Below, one piece after another: positions 44,629 to 54,289 of a stretch of 64,000 nucleotides of DNA. Each line of letters begins with the position of its first letter. The stretch's first letter is position 1. The stretch is from Shewanella sp. c952 (lineage in GTDB: Bacteria > Pseudomonadota > Gammaproteobacteria > Enterobacterales > Shewanellaceae), in contig NZ_BPEW01000012.1 of the NCBI RefSeq assembly GCF_019654975.1, positions 1-64,000 on the forward strand, in the 5' to 3' direction. A program made the position numbers and the translations under genes. The notes below the pieces were generated by a model. It was not told where the DNA came from, made no database searches, and saw only the letters and a program-made list of their open reading frames with translations.

Positions 44629-45854
44629 ACTCGATTCCTTTTCGGCGGTGTTGTTAAGGCGATAGTGTCACCTTTTGTGAGCCCATCTTTAATAACTGTA
44701 CGATTTAAGCTGCGATTACCAGGCTGTACCTTCTGCTTAATGAAACCAGCAGATGTCTTTAGATAGACCCAGTACTCACCGGATTTTTGGAATAACGCTT
44801 GATTAGGTACAGTAATAACATTTTGAAGATCAAGAGCATGTACACTGGCGTTAACTTGCCTTCCTGGTTGCATCACCTTAACGATGGTTTTATCTATGCT
44901 AACGGTTAATTCAAAGTAGTTTACAGGGCTGTCTTTCTCTTTCGATTTTGACAACGCATCTAATTGCGAGACTTCTCCTAAAATTGGCATATCTGGATAA
45001 GCATCAAGATACAGAGTCACCGGTTTACCTATTGCTAAACCCAATGCTTCAGATTCCAATACGTACAACTTCGCTTGCATTTTCGATGTATCAGGTAGCG
45101 TGCCGATGGTCATTCCAGACCACATCATGTCACCAGCAACTGGCGGCACGCCATTCCAACCTTCCTGTGCAACAAAGACTCCATCGTGAGGAGCTATGAT
45201 CTGCATTTGATTGAGGTTATTGGAGTAACGCGACATTTTAGCTTGATGACCCTTTTGCTTAAGCTTAATAAGCTCTTGCTCTGCATCCGCCTGAGAACCA
45301 TGTTGGCCAAGCCCCCAGTTATAGAAGGTCATTTTCGCTTCTAAGTAATCTTGATTACGCATCTGATCAATAATGTCTATTTTAGTATAAACACGCTCAT
45401 CCTCACTAAAGAAGCGATCTGCTAGCTCACGCTCCTCCCCCGTCAGCTTAGTGTCCGTTGTTAGCGTCTTATCTATGGTTTTATCTTTCTCTGTTTGGAT
45501 CTGACTGTCTAAGCTTAAGCGGTCAAAATCGAGCTTTTCCATTTCCAATCGGTAGCTTTCTCTTGTTGAATCCATAGTAGCAACCACATCACCAGCTTTT
45601 ACATTGCTAAAATTATCCATGATCCAAGCTAAAGATTGTGGTCCCCTGAGGCCAGACGGCACAGTCACTGTCGTCGAGTTAGCCGCTTCAAGTTCTCCAG
45701 AGGCTGGAATATCAACTTTAAAATCAGCGGCTACGATTTCAAGTGTCAGTACGCCATCACTCTTTTGCTGACTGCAACCCGTTGTCATTATCAATAGGAA
45801 ACCGCTAACCGCAGCAGCTATCAGTGTGCGCTTGTTTATTACTGAATTAATCAT
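44625..45854 (-). CDS. Membrane-fusion (HlyD/MacA-like) lipoprotein, third adaptor
   Basis: 409-residue periplasmic adaptor. A lipoprotein signal with lipobox MTTGC is followed by a lipoyl half (LEIVAADFKVDIPASGELEAA), a helical hairpin of about 100 residues (YRLEMEKLDFDRLSLDSQIQTE), the second lipoyl half (MQIIAPHDGVFVAQEG), a beta-barrel and a membrane-proximal domain (ITVPNQALFQKSGEYWVYLK). It should link the inner-membrane transporter to an outer-membrane channel that is not encoded here. It overlaps both neighbours by 4 bases. Confidence 0.88.
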   Translation of the reverse strand: MINSVINKRTLIAAAVSGFLLIMTTGCSQQKSDGVLTLEIVAADFKVDIPASGELEAANSTTVTVPSGLRGPQSLAWIMDNFSNVKAGDVVATMDSTRESYRLEMEKLDFDRLSLDSQIQTEKDKTIDKTLTTDTKLTGEERELADRFFSEDERVYTKIDIIDQMRNQDYLEAKMTFYNWGLGQHGSQADAEQELIKLKQKGHQAKMSRYSNNLNQMQIIAPHDGVFVAQEGWNGVPPVAGDMMWSGMTIGTLPDTSKMQAKLYVLESEALGLAIGKPVTLYLDAYPDMPILGEVSQLDALSKSKEKDSPVNYFELTVSIDKTIVKVMQPGRQVNASVHALDLQNVITVPNQALFQKSGEYWVYLKTSAGFIKQKVQPGNRSLNRTVIKDGLTKGDTIALTTPPKRNRV

Positions 45855-47017
45855 GGTAGCAACACCTCATCGCCTTCATTTAAACCTGATGTTATTACCA
45901 CCTGTTCTTTGCCCATAGCACCCAGCGACACGAACTGTTTACTGTTACTCAATAAGCCTGGAGTGTAGACGTATGCATTACCTCGTTCATAATGCACTGC
46001 ATCAAGCGATACCAGTAATTGCTCGGTATTATTAGCGATATCAATACTGATTTTTGCCGTCATACCAGGCCTCATCAACTCGGTATCCGCCTCTTGAATA
46101 CTGGCTACAGCATCAAAGATCACTAAAGGCACATCTTGGTTTTTGACTCTAAATACGGCGCCAAGCTCTTTTATTTCACCATTGAAACTTCTTTCGGGAT
46201 TGGCATCTAAACGAATTTTAAGTTTTTGACCAACTTTAACTCTACCGGCTTCAACTTCAGGAATAGTCATATTGACTTGCATATGCTTAAGATCTGGAAT
46301 ACTCAATAAGGTATCGCCATTAAACACATTTTGTCCTTCGGCAACTTTATTGCCTTGTTGATCATTGCCGTATACCACCATGCCACCTCGAGGCGCGATA
46401 AGGGTAAGCGATTGAATACCTTTTTTAAGTGCTGCGACTTCCAGTTCAAACTTCTGCTTGTCTCCTTCAAGCATCTTGACTCTTTGCTCTGCACTCAAAC
46501 TCTCTAATTCTATCTTCTTATGGATCAAGCCCACTCTATCGGTAGCAATAATGGCGTCTCGTTGATACTTTTTCTTGTCGATGACGGAAACCGTTTCGTC
46601 AGAGATCTCAACTTTAAGCCGGCTTTTCTCTTGATTCATTTTAGCTTCGGCAAGTTCAAGCTTTAACTCTTCCAACTTCTTCGCGTTACGCAACTTTGAA
46701 GTTTCAAGATCTTGCAGTGTCGTTTCTAAATTGGCACTTTTAACCGAAAGTCGCTGCGCAAGTTCAGAGGTATCAAGCTGAGCAACGCGATCGCCTTCGC
46801 TTACATCACTGCCTTCTGGTGCTAACATTTTTATTTGATATTGCCAGACCCGCCGAATAGCTGGCGGTTTTAAATTGACAGTATTAGACGATACCAGCTC
46901 TCCTGTGACTTCGATCTGCTGGCTCAGCACCCCCGATTCAATTTGGGTGACAGCGGAGTCTGAGCAGCCGACTAATAACGCACTCATCAATGAGATCCTT
47001 ACTAAAGTTCCCTTCAT
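45851..47017 (-). CDS. Membrane-fusion (HlyD/MacA-like) lipoprotein, second adaptor
   Basis: 388-residue adaptor with lipobox LLVGC at residue 18. The domain order is the same as in the third adaptor: lipoyl half (SQQIEVTGELVSS), coiled coil with many heptad leucines (LETTLQDLETSKLRNAKKLEELK), second lipoyl half (LIAPRGGMVVYGND), beta-barrel (LRPGMTAKISID-like, seen as LMRPGMTAKISIDI). Sequence similarity to its neighbours is low, so the copies are old. It overlaps both neighbouring genes by 4 bases. Confidence 0.88.
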   Translation of the reverse strand: MKGTLVRISLMSALLVGCSDSAVTQIESGVLSQQIEVTGELVSSNTVNLKPPAIRRVWQYQIKMLAPEGSDVSEGDRVAQLDTSELAQRLSVKSANLETTLQDLETSKLRNAKKLEELKLELAEAKMNQEKSRLKVEISDETVSVIDKKKYQRDAIIATDRVGLIHKKIELESLSAEQRVKMLEGDKQKFELEVAALKKGIQSLTLIAPRGGMVVYGNDQQGNKVAEGQNVFNGDTLLSIPDLKHMQVNMTIPEVEAGRVKVGQKLKIRLDANPERSFNGEIKELGAVFRVKNQDVPLVIFDAVASIQEADTELMRPGMTAKISIDIANNTEQLLVSLDAVHYERGNAYVYTPGLLSNSKQFVSLGAMGKEQVVITSGLNEGDEVLLP

Positions 47018-48054
47018 GTAGTACTCCTAATAGGCTCGACTAATACGCTCATTCCTGGAATGATCTTCACTCTTTCATCGCTAGTAAATGTAATTTCAAC
47101 TCTAAACCAATTGCTGCTACCCCAAGCTGTTTGCTTTGTTGCTTGACGGCTAATGCCCTCAATAGCACCACTAAGGGAGGTGCTTGGTTGCGAGTCCAGC
47201 CTCAGACTTACGGCATCACCAATTTTCAATCTATCAACATCAACTTCATTGACCCAAGCAATCACTTCAAGCTCTTTCATCGCTGGAATTGTGGCCACCT
47301 GTCGACCAATTTGCACCGAATCTCCGACTGCAAATTTTTTATCAGACCAAGGATCTCTTCCATATAAAATGGGGCCATTAATTGTGGAGGTGATCTCTAA
47401 CTGCTCTAACCCTTTAAGCGATTGCTCTAACTCTCTAAGTGCTCGCGTCTTATCAATATGCAACTGAGCGATTGATGCCGCTCTTTTATCTGTTATCTCT
47501 TTTAAAGACTGGACCTTTTTTGACAGTTCAGAATTCGCCTTAAGTTTATTAAATTGATTGTCCGCGTAATCTTTTGCCGCAATATATTTGGCTGGGATCC
47601 CAGCATCCAATTCTGCTTTCTCAAGTTCTAGTCTCGCTTGCTTTAAATCAAATTCAGCTTGTAAAATCTGTGCATCAAGCTCTATCGACTGACTTTGCTC
47701 TTGAGCGGTTACTCTTAATAAACTCGCCTCCAACTGCTCAATTTTATTAGCGATGGCGCTCTTATCAAAAATAACCACCACTTCACCTGTTTTAGCAATA
47801 CTGCCTTCAGGTAGCATCCACTGGATTTGATACCGCCAAGCATCCCCTGCTTTTGGCACCATAATGGGTTGCGAAACAACCGACGAAACCTTGCCCGTTA
47901 ACAGTAATGGGGATAACGCGGGATCTAACGTAAGCGGAGCATCACTTGGTAATACTTGAGCTGCTGATGACAATTCATTGGCGACGACAATACTTGGCGT
48001 ATAGGCCAGCAATAAATAGAGTGCTGACAAACTTATAATGGCTTTAAGCTGCAT
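47014..48054 (-). CDS. Membrane-fusion (HlyD/MacA-like) protein, first adaptor
   Basis: 346-residue adaptor. An ordinary signal peptide ([25 protein letters not shown]) without a lipobox sets it apart from the other two. The lipoyl half ([22 protein letters not shown]), a helical hairpin ([21 protein letters not shown]) and the second half ([21 protein letters not shown]) are as in the family. The start at 48054 overlaps the ATPase gene by 11 bases; the longer frame from 48090 would lack a signal peptide at the N-terminus. Confidence 0.85.
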   Translation of the reverse strand: MQLKAIISLSALYLLLAYTPSIVVANELSSAAQVLPSDAPLTLDPALSPLLLTGKVSSVVSQPIMVPKAGDAWRYQIQWMLPEGSIAKTGEVVVIFDKSAIANKIEQLEASLLRVTAQEQSQSIELDAQILQAEFDLKQARLELEKAELDAGIPAKYIAAKDYADNQFNKLKANSELSKKVQSLKEITDKRAASIAQLHIDKTRALRELEQSLKGLEQLEITSTINGPILYGRDPWSDKKFAVGDSVQIGRQVATIPAMKELEVIAWVNEVDVDRLKIGDAVSLRLDSQPSTSLSGAIEGISRQATKQTAWGSSNWFRVEITFTSDERVKIIPGMSVLVEPIRSTT

Positions 48055-48730
48055 TGGTTGCCCTCTCTTCAATCTCAACAATATCGCCATCTCTCATGCG
48101 GATAATCCGCTGAGCATAAGCTGCTACTTCCTCTTCATGGGTGACCAAAATGATGGTTTGTCCCGCTTTATGTAATTCGGTAAAAAGCGCCATAATCTCG
48201 ACTGAAGTTTTACTGTCAAGTGCACCAGTGGGTTCATCTGCCAACAGTATTGCGGGCTTGTTAACTAAAGAGCGAGCGATTGCGACGCGTTGTCTTTGTC
48301 CACCAGAGAGCTGATTAGGTCGATGATCATGGCGAGTACCAAGTCCGACTCGCGATAGAAGCTCGTGAGCATAACTTGAATCTTGTTGGGGGTTTGCTGA
48401 GAACCTCAGCGGCAATAACACATTCTGTAAGGCCGATAAGCGTGGCAGTAAATGAAAACTTTGAAACACAAAACCAATCTCTTTATTTCTAACTGCTGAC
48501 AGAGCGTCATCATCGAGATCTTCGACTTCCTGATTATTTAGGCTATAACCACCTGATGTAGGCTTATCGAGACAACCGATAATGTTCATTAAGGTCGACT
48601 TACCTGAGCCTGATGGCCCCATAATGGCAACGAATTCATTTTTAGCAATACTAAAACTCACTCCATTGAGTGCTTTTACACATGTATCACCCATGGGATA
48701 TTCTTTTTTTAATTCATGAACTTCTATCAT
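48044..48730 (-). CDS. ABC transporter ATPase, LolD/MacB type
   Basis: 228-residue ATPase. Walker [10 protein letters not shown] near residue 39, Q-loop [15 protein letters not shown], signature LSGGQRQR, Walker [14 protein letters not shown] and the H-loop VTHEEE are all intact, and the sequence is of the MacB/LolD/FtsE class. It is the first gene of a five-gene operon (ATPase, three adaptors, permease) with overlaps throughout. It should power export by the permease two kilobases downstream. Confidence 0.95.
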   Translation of the reverse strand: MIEVHELKKEYPMGDTCVKALNGVSFSIAKNEFVAIMGPSGSGKSTLMNIIGCLDKPTSGGYSLNNQEVEDLDDDALSAVRNKEIGFVFQSFHLLPRLSALQNVLLPLRFSANPQQDSSYAHELLSRVGLGTRHDHRPNQLSGGQRQRVAIARSLVNKPAILLADEPTGALDSKTSVEIMALFTELHKAGQTIILVTHEEEVAAYAQRIIRMRDGDIVEIEERATNAA

Positions 48731-49121
48731 AACAGTGCTCTTTATTTAGCAAATAACCCAGCCTGACTAACGGCCTATAATACAACTAAAGGCACAATAA
48801 AATAGCCAAAACTTTGACAAAAATTTGTAAGTTAACGTGATATTTTCAATCTATCAAACGGTAGGATAAAACTTGGATATTGAAGGTGAGAGCTGCTGAA
48901 AAAGGGGTAACAAAGATAAGCTTGTTTTAATCACTATTGGCATGGTTCATCCTGATTTCGTGGTTTCAATCCATTTGAAACATTTTTTATTATGCTAATA
49001 ACCTACTGTTCTTGAATTGAAAAAACAAGGTATCTGTGGATTAAAACAATGCAAATAATTCATCTTTTCTAGCTTAAGGGCATTTTGGGCGCCTTTGTTC
49101 TGCTTCCCGCTAAGTTTTGCA
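48731..49121. other. Region upstream of the ABC exporter operon
   Basis: 391 bases, expected to hold the operon promoter. I found no ORF, strong hairpin or consensus promoter. Confidence 0.35.
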
Positions 49122-49511
49122 CTAGGTCAAAATCGCACCGATTATTGTCAATATTGAAATACTCAGAAAGAATATCCATTGAAACAGATATTTAAATGGC
49201 CTTTCAACTTCACTCATAAACGCAATATACATCTGCCAAATCGCAAATAAACCAAAGTTAAGTGCTATAAAAACCAACATGCCAAAGCTATGCATCTGCG
49301 ACACAGCTTCAAAAGCACAAGCTAAAAGTATCAAAGTCGATAACAGCAGGAAGATTGAAATATAGTGAAACACACAATACATGGTGGTTTTAGCTACGGG
49401 ATCAAAATCCGCTTGCAGCATAGGTGCTAGAAAATGGCGTTTACCGTATGTTAAGTGTCCGACACTGGTCAATGCCGCGAGCACCCCTGCAAACAAAAAG
49501 TAGAAATTCAT
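49122..49511 (-). CDS. Small membrane protein of unknown function
   Basis: 129-residue protein with four hydrophobic helices (NFYFLFAGVLAALTSVGHLTYG, YISIFLLLSTLILLACAFEAV, FGMLVFIALNFGLFAIWQMY, YLFQWIFFLSISILTIIGAIL). A histidine in helix 1 and the charged loop KRHFLAPMLQADF lie between. I do not recognise a named family. The inner ATG at 49511 is chosen because GGGA-type SD lies before it. Confidence 0.75.
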   Translation of the reverse strand: MNFYFLFAGVLAALTSVGHLTYGKRHFLAPMLQADFDPVAKTTMYCVFHYISIFLLLSTLILLACAFEAVSQMHSFGMLVFIALNFGLFAIWQMYIAFMSEVERPFKYLFQWIFFLSISILTIIGAILT

Positions 49512-49620
49512 CGCACGTCCCAATCCTATTTAGTATGTAAAAGACTCTGCTAGTAAAGATAGTTTACTATTTGGCACAAGTCTTAGTGTATAAGACAGGG
49601 AGTATCGCGCTAATCTTACA

Positions 49621-49648
49621 AAAAAAGAGAGCTTCCGCTCTCTTTTTT
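49621..49648 (-). terminator. Rho-independent terminator after the next minus-strand gene
   Basis: AAAGAGAGC pairs with GCTCTCTTT around TTCC, ending in T runs on both strands. It lies directly past the stop of the gene at 49650. Confidence 0.88.
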
Positions 49649-49649
49649 A

Positions 49650-50054
49650 TTACATGGTTGCCATCGTCCAATAATCGAGCCGCTGATCAGGCTGACTAAT
49701 CACCACTTTGCATTTTTCTTTATATTTCCCCATCAATGGCCCTAAGCTTTTTGAGTTAGGCATTGATGCTTTATGTTGCTTCGTTGCGACAAGAACGGCC
49801 TCATTAACGTACTCTTCGGTTTGGTACTTGTTCGCAATTTCAACCGCTTGTTCACCAGAAGCTTTTAATCTATCACCCACAGCTTGCATCTGTGGGGCAT
49901 TCATTGCAGCTATCGCATTTGAAGCTATCTGATAATATGCAGCACATTCAGTTAACTCTTTAGTAAGCGCATCTTCGGCATCTCCTGCTGCGGCGTTAAA
50001 AGCGAGCAGCCCAATGGACAGTGCCAGTATTTTTGGCAAAATTGTTCCAGACAT
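49650..50054 (-). CDS. Secreted small protein of unknown function
   Basis: 134-residue protein with a signal peptide (SGTILPKILALSIGLLAFNAAAGDAED; cleavage probably after AAA). The mature part is helical, with two cysteines far apart (ECAAYYQIA and KCKVVISQ) that could pair. AAGGATT precedes the ATG by 8 bases. No family recognised; the CAAYYQIASNAIAAMNA helix recalls small periplasmic proteins of Shewanella and Vibrio. Confidence 0.75.
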   Translation of the reverse strand: MSGTILPKILALSIGLLAFNAAAGDAEDALTKELTECAAYYQIASNAIAAMNAPQMQAVGDRLKASGEQAVEIANKYQTEEYVNEAVLVATKQHKASMPNSKSLGPLMGKYKEKCKVVISQPDQRLDYWTMATM

Positions 50055-50188
50055 TAAAATAATCCTTTTTTATAATCGTTCGATTTAACTATTTCTACTT
50101 TAGCTTTCATTTAATATCAAGAGCAACAGTAAAAAACATGCCACTTAATTATTGGAGGGTTGAGATAAAGCGCTATATTATCAATAGT

Positions 50189-50794
50189 CTAAGACTGTAC
50201 GTTCACCTGAAGTTTGGCGCGTAATCCTTTTTTAACGTCACTCCATTCTGAATCGATAATTGAATAGACTACTGTATCCCTTATGGTGCCATTAGCTAAT
50301 ATCTGATGATTTCGCAAAATGCCATCTTGGTTAGCACCTAAGCGGCAAATAGCCTGACGTGACACTTCATTGTGTACATGTGTACGAAATTCAACAGCTA
50401 TAACATCCAATGTTTCAAACGCATAGCTCAATAACAACAGTTTGCACTCAGTATTGACCGCTGTACGTTGAACACTTTTAGCATACCATGTATGGCCTAT
50501 TTCTAAGCGACGATGACTTTGTTGCCAGTGGCATATCCTGGTACAACCTACAATCTCTCCGGAATGACGATCTCGAACAGCAAAGGCAAGCGACTCTCCT
50601 TTTTGTTCGTCCGATAACGCTTGCTTGATGTAGTCATTCATGTCTTCGGGATTCGGTACCTTGGTATACCAAAGCTGCCACAAATCACCATCACAAACCG
50701 CAATGCTCAATGCGGGGGAATGCGCTAACGTTAAAGGCTCTAAAACAACATGTTCACCCACTAGCGCGTTGTTTCTCACTTCTTGTGCGTTCAC
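50189..50794 (-). CDS. GNAT acetyltransferase, RimJ/RimL-like
   Basis: 201-residue cytoplasmic GNAT enzyme of the ribosomal-protein/other N-acetyltransferase group. Landmarks: VVLEPLTLAHSPAL, AVRDRHSGEIVGCTRICHW, EIGHTWYAKSVQRTAVNTECKLLLL (the acetyl-CoA loop) and VEFRTHVHNEVSRQAICRLGANQDGILRNH. The start is GTG at 50794, supported by a consensus AGGAGG with a 5-base gap; the ATG at 50854 has no SD. Target protein or metabolite unknown. Confidence 0.88.
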   Translation of the reverse strand: MNAQEVRNNALVGEHVVLEPLTLAHSPALSIAVCDGDLWQLWYTKVPNPEDMNDYIKQALSDEQKGESLAFAVRDRHSGEIVGCTRICHWQQSHRRLEIGHTWYAKSVQRTAVNTECKLLLLSYAFETLDVIAVEFRTHVHNEVSRQAICRLGANQDGILRNHQILANGTIRDTVVYSIIDSEWSDVKKGLRAKLQVNVQS

Positions 50795-50925
50795 CTCAAC
50801 CTCCTTTGTTTTTTTAATTAACCTAGCATGATTAGTCAAGCAAGATAAATACAATTTACGGGTCTACATTTCCCCTTTCTTTACCCGTTAGAGTATTACT
50901 GATTATCTCTTTGCATAGCGATTTG

Positions 50926-51474
50926 CTAAATATACCGCGCAAAGTTTAATCCTGCTTTTGTCGGCTTTATATTTGCTTTTAGTGCCGCGGTACCTAGATA
51001 AAGAAATCCAACAATCTGATCAGTTTCATCAAGGCTCAAGGATTGATGCACGTTTCTATCGAAGGCTAACGCACCTGTGCGCCAAATGGCGCCAAGCCCT
51101 TGCGCAAATGCAGCCTGCTGCATTGCCATTGCTGCGCAACCGGCAGCAAGATGTTGTTCAAATTCAGGTACCTTGGGGTGTTGTTTTACTTTAGCAACCA
51201 CGGTGATGACCATAGGTGCTCTTAATGGCATATTCTTGGTCTTAGCGATAAACTCTTCCTCTGCACCTTTTAATTGAGAGGCTTTGGCAAAAATAGTTCC
51301 AAGGCGTTCAAGTCCGTCACCAGTAGCAATAATAAATTCCCAAGGTGTTAAACCAGCATGATCAGGAACCCGTGCTCCTGCGTCCATAATATTCTTAAGC
51401 TGCTCATCAGTAGGAGCTGGAGCGATAAGGCGTGGGGTGGATTGTCTCGTCAATAAAAGCGTTAATGCGTCCAA
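50926..51474 (-). CDS. Nitroreductase family protein, YdjA-like
   Basis: 182-residue flavoprotein of the short nitroreductase group. The N-terminal LLTRQSTPRLIAPAPTDEQLKNIMDAGARVPDHAGLTPWEF segment contains the FMN-binding RxS and PDHxxxxPW motif seen in YdjA. AAGCAAMAMQQAAFAQGLGAIWRTG is the second flavin-binding stretch. It acts as a dimer in the cytoplasm with NAD(P)H. Natural substrate unknown. Length normal. Confidence 0.92.
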   Translation of the reverse strand: MDALTLLLTRQSTPRLIAPAPTDEQLKNIMDAGARVPDHAGLTPWEFIIATGDGLERLGTIFAKASQLKGAEEEFIAKTKNMPLRAPMVITVVAKVKQHPKVPEFEQHLAAGCAAMAMQQAAFAQGLGAIWRTGALAFDRNVHQSLSLDETDQIVGFLYLGTAALKANIKPTKAGLNFARYI

Positions 51475-51530
51475 CAGATTGTCCTTAAAACTGTGAAAAA
51501 TAGGTAACTACGTTGAGAGTAGCAAGCCCA

Positions 51531-51562
51531 TAAAAAAAATCCCACCTATTTGGTGGGATTTA
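51531..51562 (-). terminator. Rho-independent terminator after doxX
   Basis: AAATCCCACC (51537-51546) pairs with GGTGGGATTT (51552-51561) around TATTT and, on the minus strand, runs into eight T. It lies 24 bases beyond the doxX-like stop. Confidence 0.9.
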
Positions 51563-51584
51563 ATAAAAGGTTCAGTTTCAGTTA

Positions 51585-52178
51585 TTAAACAATCTGGTTT
51601 TTCTTTGCAATATAATAATCAAGGCTTGTATAGCGGCCTCCTCCCATAAAGATCAGCGCCATCAACATAAACAGATACGTGACCGCAAATTCAATACCGT
51701 TGTTTAATACAACAATATTGCCTGAGCTGGTTAACCATTCATAATTGCCGTTTTGTTGCAAAATCTCCTTTGCTTTGTCTAGCTTCTCAGCAGACGCCAA
51801 TACACTTTCATTCGCGAGCCAAGAGCTGGCATCTGCAATCGCTAACCAACCATTGTCCCAATGCACAGCAAAAGCGGCAACTAACATGGTAAAAGACAAC
51901 GGAATAGCAATTAGGCGTGTCGCTAACCCTAATATTAGTAGCCCCCCACCGACAAATTCGGTACCCGCTGCCAATACAACCATTAACTCAGGAAAAGGCA
52001 AACCGAGACCCCAGTCAGGATTACCAAACCATGCAGCCGTATCGCTAAAGTGGGATAATTTATTATAACCAGCCTGCATGAGTACTGGTGCCAAATATAA
52101 CCTCAATGCAAGTGGTGCAATCCCTTCAGCGTAGCGTATGGTGTTCAAAAACTTTTGATATAGTTGTGCAAGTTGCAT
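51585..52178 (-). CDS. DoxX family membrane protein
   Basis: 197-residue membrane protein with about four helices and DoxX landmarks: LALRLYLAPVLMQAGYNKL at the start, FPELMVVLAAGTEFVGGGLLILGLATRL in the centre, and NGIEFAVTYLFMLMALIFMGGGRYT at the end. A polar insert between helices three and four (KLDKAKEILQQNGNYEWL) makes it longer than the usual 130-150 residues. Family members are linked to thiosulphate:quinone oxidation or to redox stress, but the role is unsettled. A terminator follows. Confidence 0.88.
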   Translation of the reverse strand: MQLAQLYQKFLNTIRYAEGIAPLALRLYLAPVLMQAGYNKLSHFSDTAAWFGNPDWGLGLPFPELMVVLAAGTEFVGGGLLILGLATRLIAIPLSFTMLVAAFAVHWDNGWLAIADASSWLANESVLASAEKLDKAKEILQQNGNYEWLTSSGNIVVLNNGIEFAVTYLFMLMALIFMGGGRYTSLDYYIAKKNQIV

Positions 52179-52278
52179 GTCAATCCCTCGTATATTCTAT
52201 TACTTCAATAGACCCTAACAACAATAACAATCTTTCATCAGTCATCGATTAAGCTAAACCATATCGATAATATGAGCG

Positions 52279-53133
52279 CTAATCTTCTTGGCTAATTTCA
52301 GTAATCTCTGTAATGAGTGTATTCAATTTTTTATTAAACCGCTGTTTTTGTTTTGTACTGGCGAGTGCTTCGAGCTTGATTATAAGCTCGCCAAACATTT
52401 TTGAATTGTTATCAAGCACCGCTTTGTAAGCTTTGGATTTTACGGTTTCAGGTTGAGTCATTAATAAGGTTAGGCTATGGGAAAGCGCGACTTGGTTACG
52501 GCGATTTTTTAAAGCTTGAGAAAATAGGCGGATCCAGTCGTGACGATACTCTAGCCACATGTCTAATGTGTCGCTGCGGGCAGTATTGTATTCATGTATC
52601 GCTGATTTTTGAGTCGGAGTGAGCTTGCCCATCCACTTCTTAATTCGTTTCTCAATGCGCTCGTCTGCCATCTGTACGAGCGCAGCTTGGTCCTTACCTA
52701 AGTACTTTTTATTAAGCTCTTTTTCTTCAACTCTTAATTGAGCGATAATTTGTTCGACTTGTTCATCAGACAATGAACTGATAATAGGTACTATGGATGG
52801 CTCAACAAAATCAAACACTCTAGTCCAGTGTGATTTTGCAGAAACAACGTGGTCATTCCACGATTGTAGGGTAAAACTCTGGTGATTAAATTCAGCTAAT
52901 AGCTGAGACAGTTGAGCTTGATAACGGCGGAGTTCTTGAGCGCGATGCCAAACTAAAAACTCATCTAATGCGACTTCAAACAGCTGCTGTTGCTCATCAT
53001 TTAACGTGACATACTCTTCTAGTTTCCACTCGATAGCCCAGTCGAGAAAATAGTAGCCAACCTTAGTGGAACAGCCAGCAAACATAATAAGAATAAACAG
53101 CCATAAACCGAGTTTTTTCACCAATGACCCCAT
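52279..53133 (-). CDS. DUF6279-like lipoprotein
   Basis: 284-residue lipoprotein. Signal GSLVKKLGLWLFILIMFAGC with lipobox MFAGC, then a wholly helical mature part with YYFLDWAIEWKLEEYVTLN, DEQQQLFEVALDEFLVWHR and MGKLTPTQKSAIHEYNTARSD. The repeated L-T/S-x-x-Q pattern recalls the DUF6279 lipoproteins of gammaproteobacteria. Function unknown. The ATG at 53133 gives a normal signal peptide; two earlier starts would add an unlikely N-region. Confidence 0.82.
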   Translation of the reverse strand: MGSLVKKLGLWLFILIMFAGCSTKVGYYFLDWAIEWKLEEYVTLNDEQQQLFEVALDEFLVWHRAQELRRYQAQLSQLLAEFNHQSFTLQSWNDHVVSAKSHWTRVFDFVEPSIVPIISSLSDEQVEQIIAQLRVEEKELNKKYLGKDQAALVQMADERIEKRIKKWMGKLTPTQKSAIHEYNTARSDTLDMWLEYRHDWIRLFSQALKNRRNQVALSHSLTLLMTQPETVKSKAYKAVLDNNSKMFGELIIKLEALASTKQKQRFNKKLNTLITEITEISQED

Positions 53134-53260
53134 TAAGATGCTTTCATCTAGCATAGAACATGGTTTGGTTTGTGGTCTAGTAACAAAATGTATAACCGTT
53201 GTAGACTCCATCAATCATGGCTAAGTAACGATTAGATAGAACCGATGCAGCTCAAAATAG

Positions 53261-54289
53261 TTAAGAGCAGCTACCAATCAATGTCTGATATTGACGAGCA
53301 CAACCTAAATAGCTCTCAGCCTGTTTGATTTTATCTGTGTCAGCATTGAGTTTTCCATCGATAGTCATGCTATCAAAAGCCATTTGCAGTGCCCAACAAA
53401 CGGCAAAGACCCAATAGAGATCCACCGCTGCTGGTATCGCCTTTTGCGCATGATGGTTAAGATTTGATTGATTATTTAAATAACGTTCAATTAACCATTG
53501 TCGCTGCTTTGATGACAGCGAGTGGCTTGAAATAACAGATGCTAGATCGCATAACGGATGTGAGCTACAAGCATATTCAAAGTCGATACAGTTAAGTTTG
53601 TCTTGCACAACCAGAATATTAAATGGATTTAAATCCCGGTGGCTAAATTGGTTATTAATTAAACACCGTTCATGCAAAAAAAGCATCTCTGAAACGGCAT
53701 CGGTTTGTGCAAGTAACAGGTCAAACTGGTGTAACCAAGCAGCTAATGATGGAGAAGAGTCACACTGCAGAAGGAGCAATTGCTGTTGCATTTGGCTCAA
53801 GCGTGAATAATAGATCTGCCACTGTTGTTCTACTGTGATAACATTTTTAGGTATTGGTAGCTCTTTCAAACCATTCAGTAGTTGCAGCAGTAGCTGTTCA
53901 GCTTTGGGCCAACTTTCCGCGACATTTGATATAGGGTGCGAGCCATTGGCACTATTCAGATCACTCCAGCTACGATTTTCATTTTGTGCAACAAACTGAC
54001 TCAAATAGAATTCTTTCTCTGGGCTTATATACACAATATTAGGCGCAAAACCTGCTTCACTGGCATCGCGCCATGCAGCGACCTCACTGCGTCGGTCACA
54101 GATCTGCGTACTTGCCCAACTATTAAGCCTTAATACCCATTCAGACTCACTGTCTTTGCTAGAGTGTATCCCTCGAACATAATAGTTACGGTTACTCAGT
54201 CCTTGAGTTAGCGACGCTATCACGCTTACCTGACTTAGCCCAACTACAGTGAGGTAGTGTGCCAACTCTTGCTTAAGCGATTCACTCAC
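53261..54289 (-). CDS. Phosphotransferase, probable thiamine kinase (choline-kinase-like fold)
   Basis: 342-residue aminoglycoside/choline-kinase-fold enzyme. It shows a nucleotide-binding ASLTQGLSNRNYYV loop, the catalytic loop FSHRDLNPFNILVV with Asp and Asn, and the metal-binding LNCIDFEYACSSHPLCDLA. The start is GTG at 54289, overlapping the pnuT stop by one base, with AGGA upstream. In the thiamine-salvage operon it most likely phosphorylates thiamine taken up by PnuT, as ThiK does. The substrate is inferred from context and from known regulons; sequence alone shows only the kinase fold. Confidence 0.85.
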   Translation of the reverse strand: MSESLKQELAHYLTVVGLSQVSVIASLTQGLSNRNYYVRGIHSSKDSESEWVLRLNSWASTQICDRRSEVAAWRDASEAGFAPNIVYISPEKEFYLSQFVAQNENRSWSDLNSANGSHPISNVAESWPKAEQLLLQLLNGLKELPIPKNVITVEQQWQIYYSRLSQMQQQLLLLQCDSSPSLAAWLHQFDLLLAQTDAVSEMLFLHERCLINNQFSHRDLNPFNILVVQDKLNCIDFEYACSSHPLCDLASVISSHSLSSKQRQWLIERYLNNQSNLNHHAQKAIPAAVDLYWVFAVCWALQMAFDSMTIDGKLNADTDKIKQAESYLGCARQYQTLIGSCS

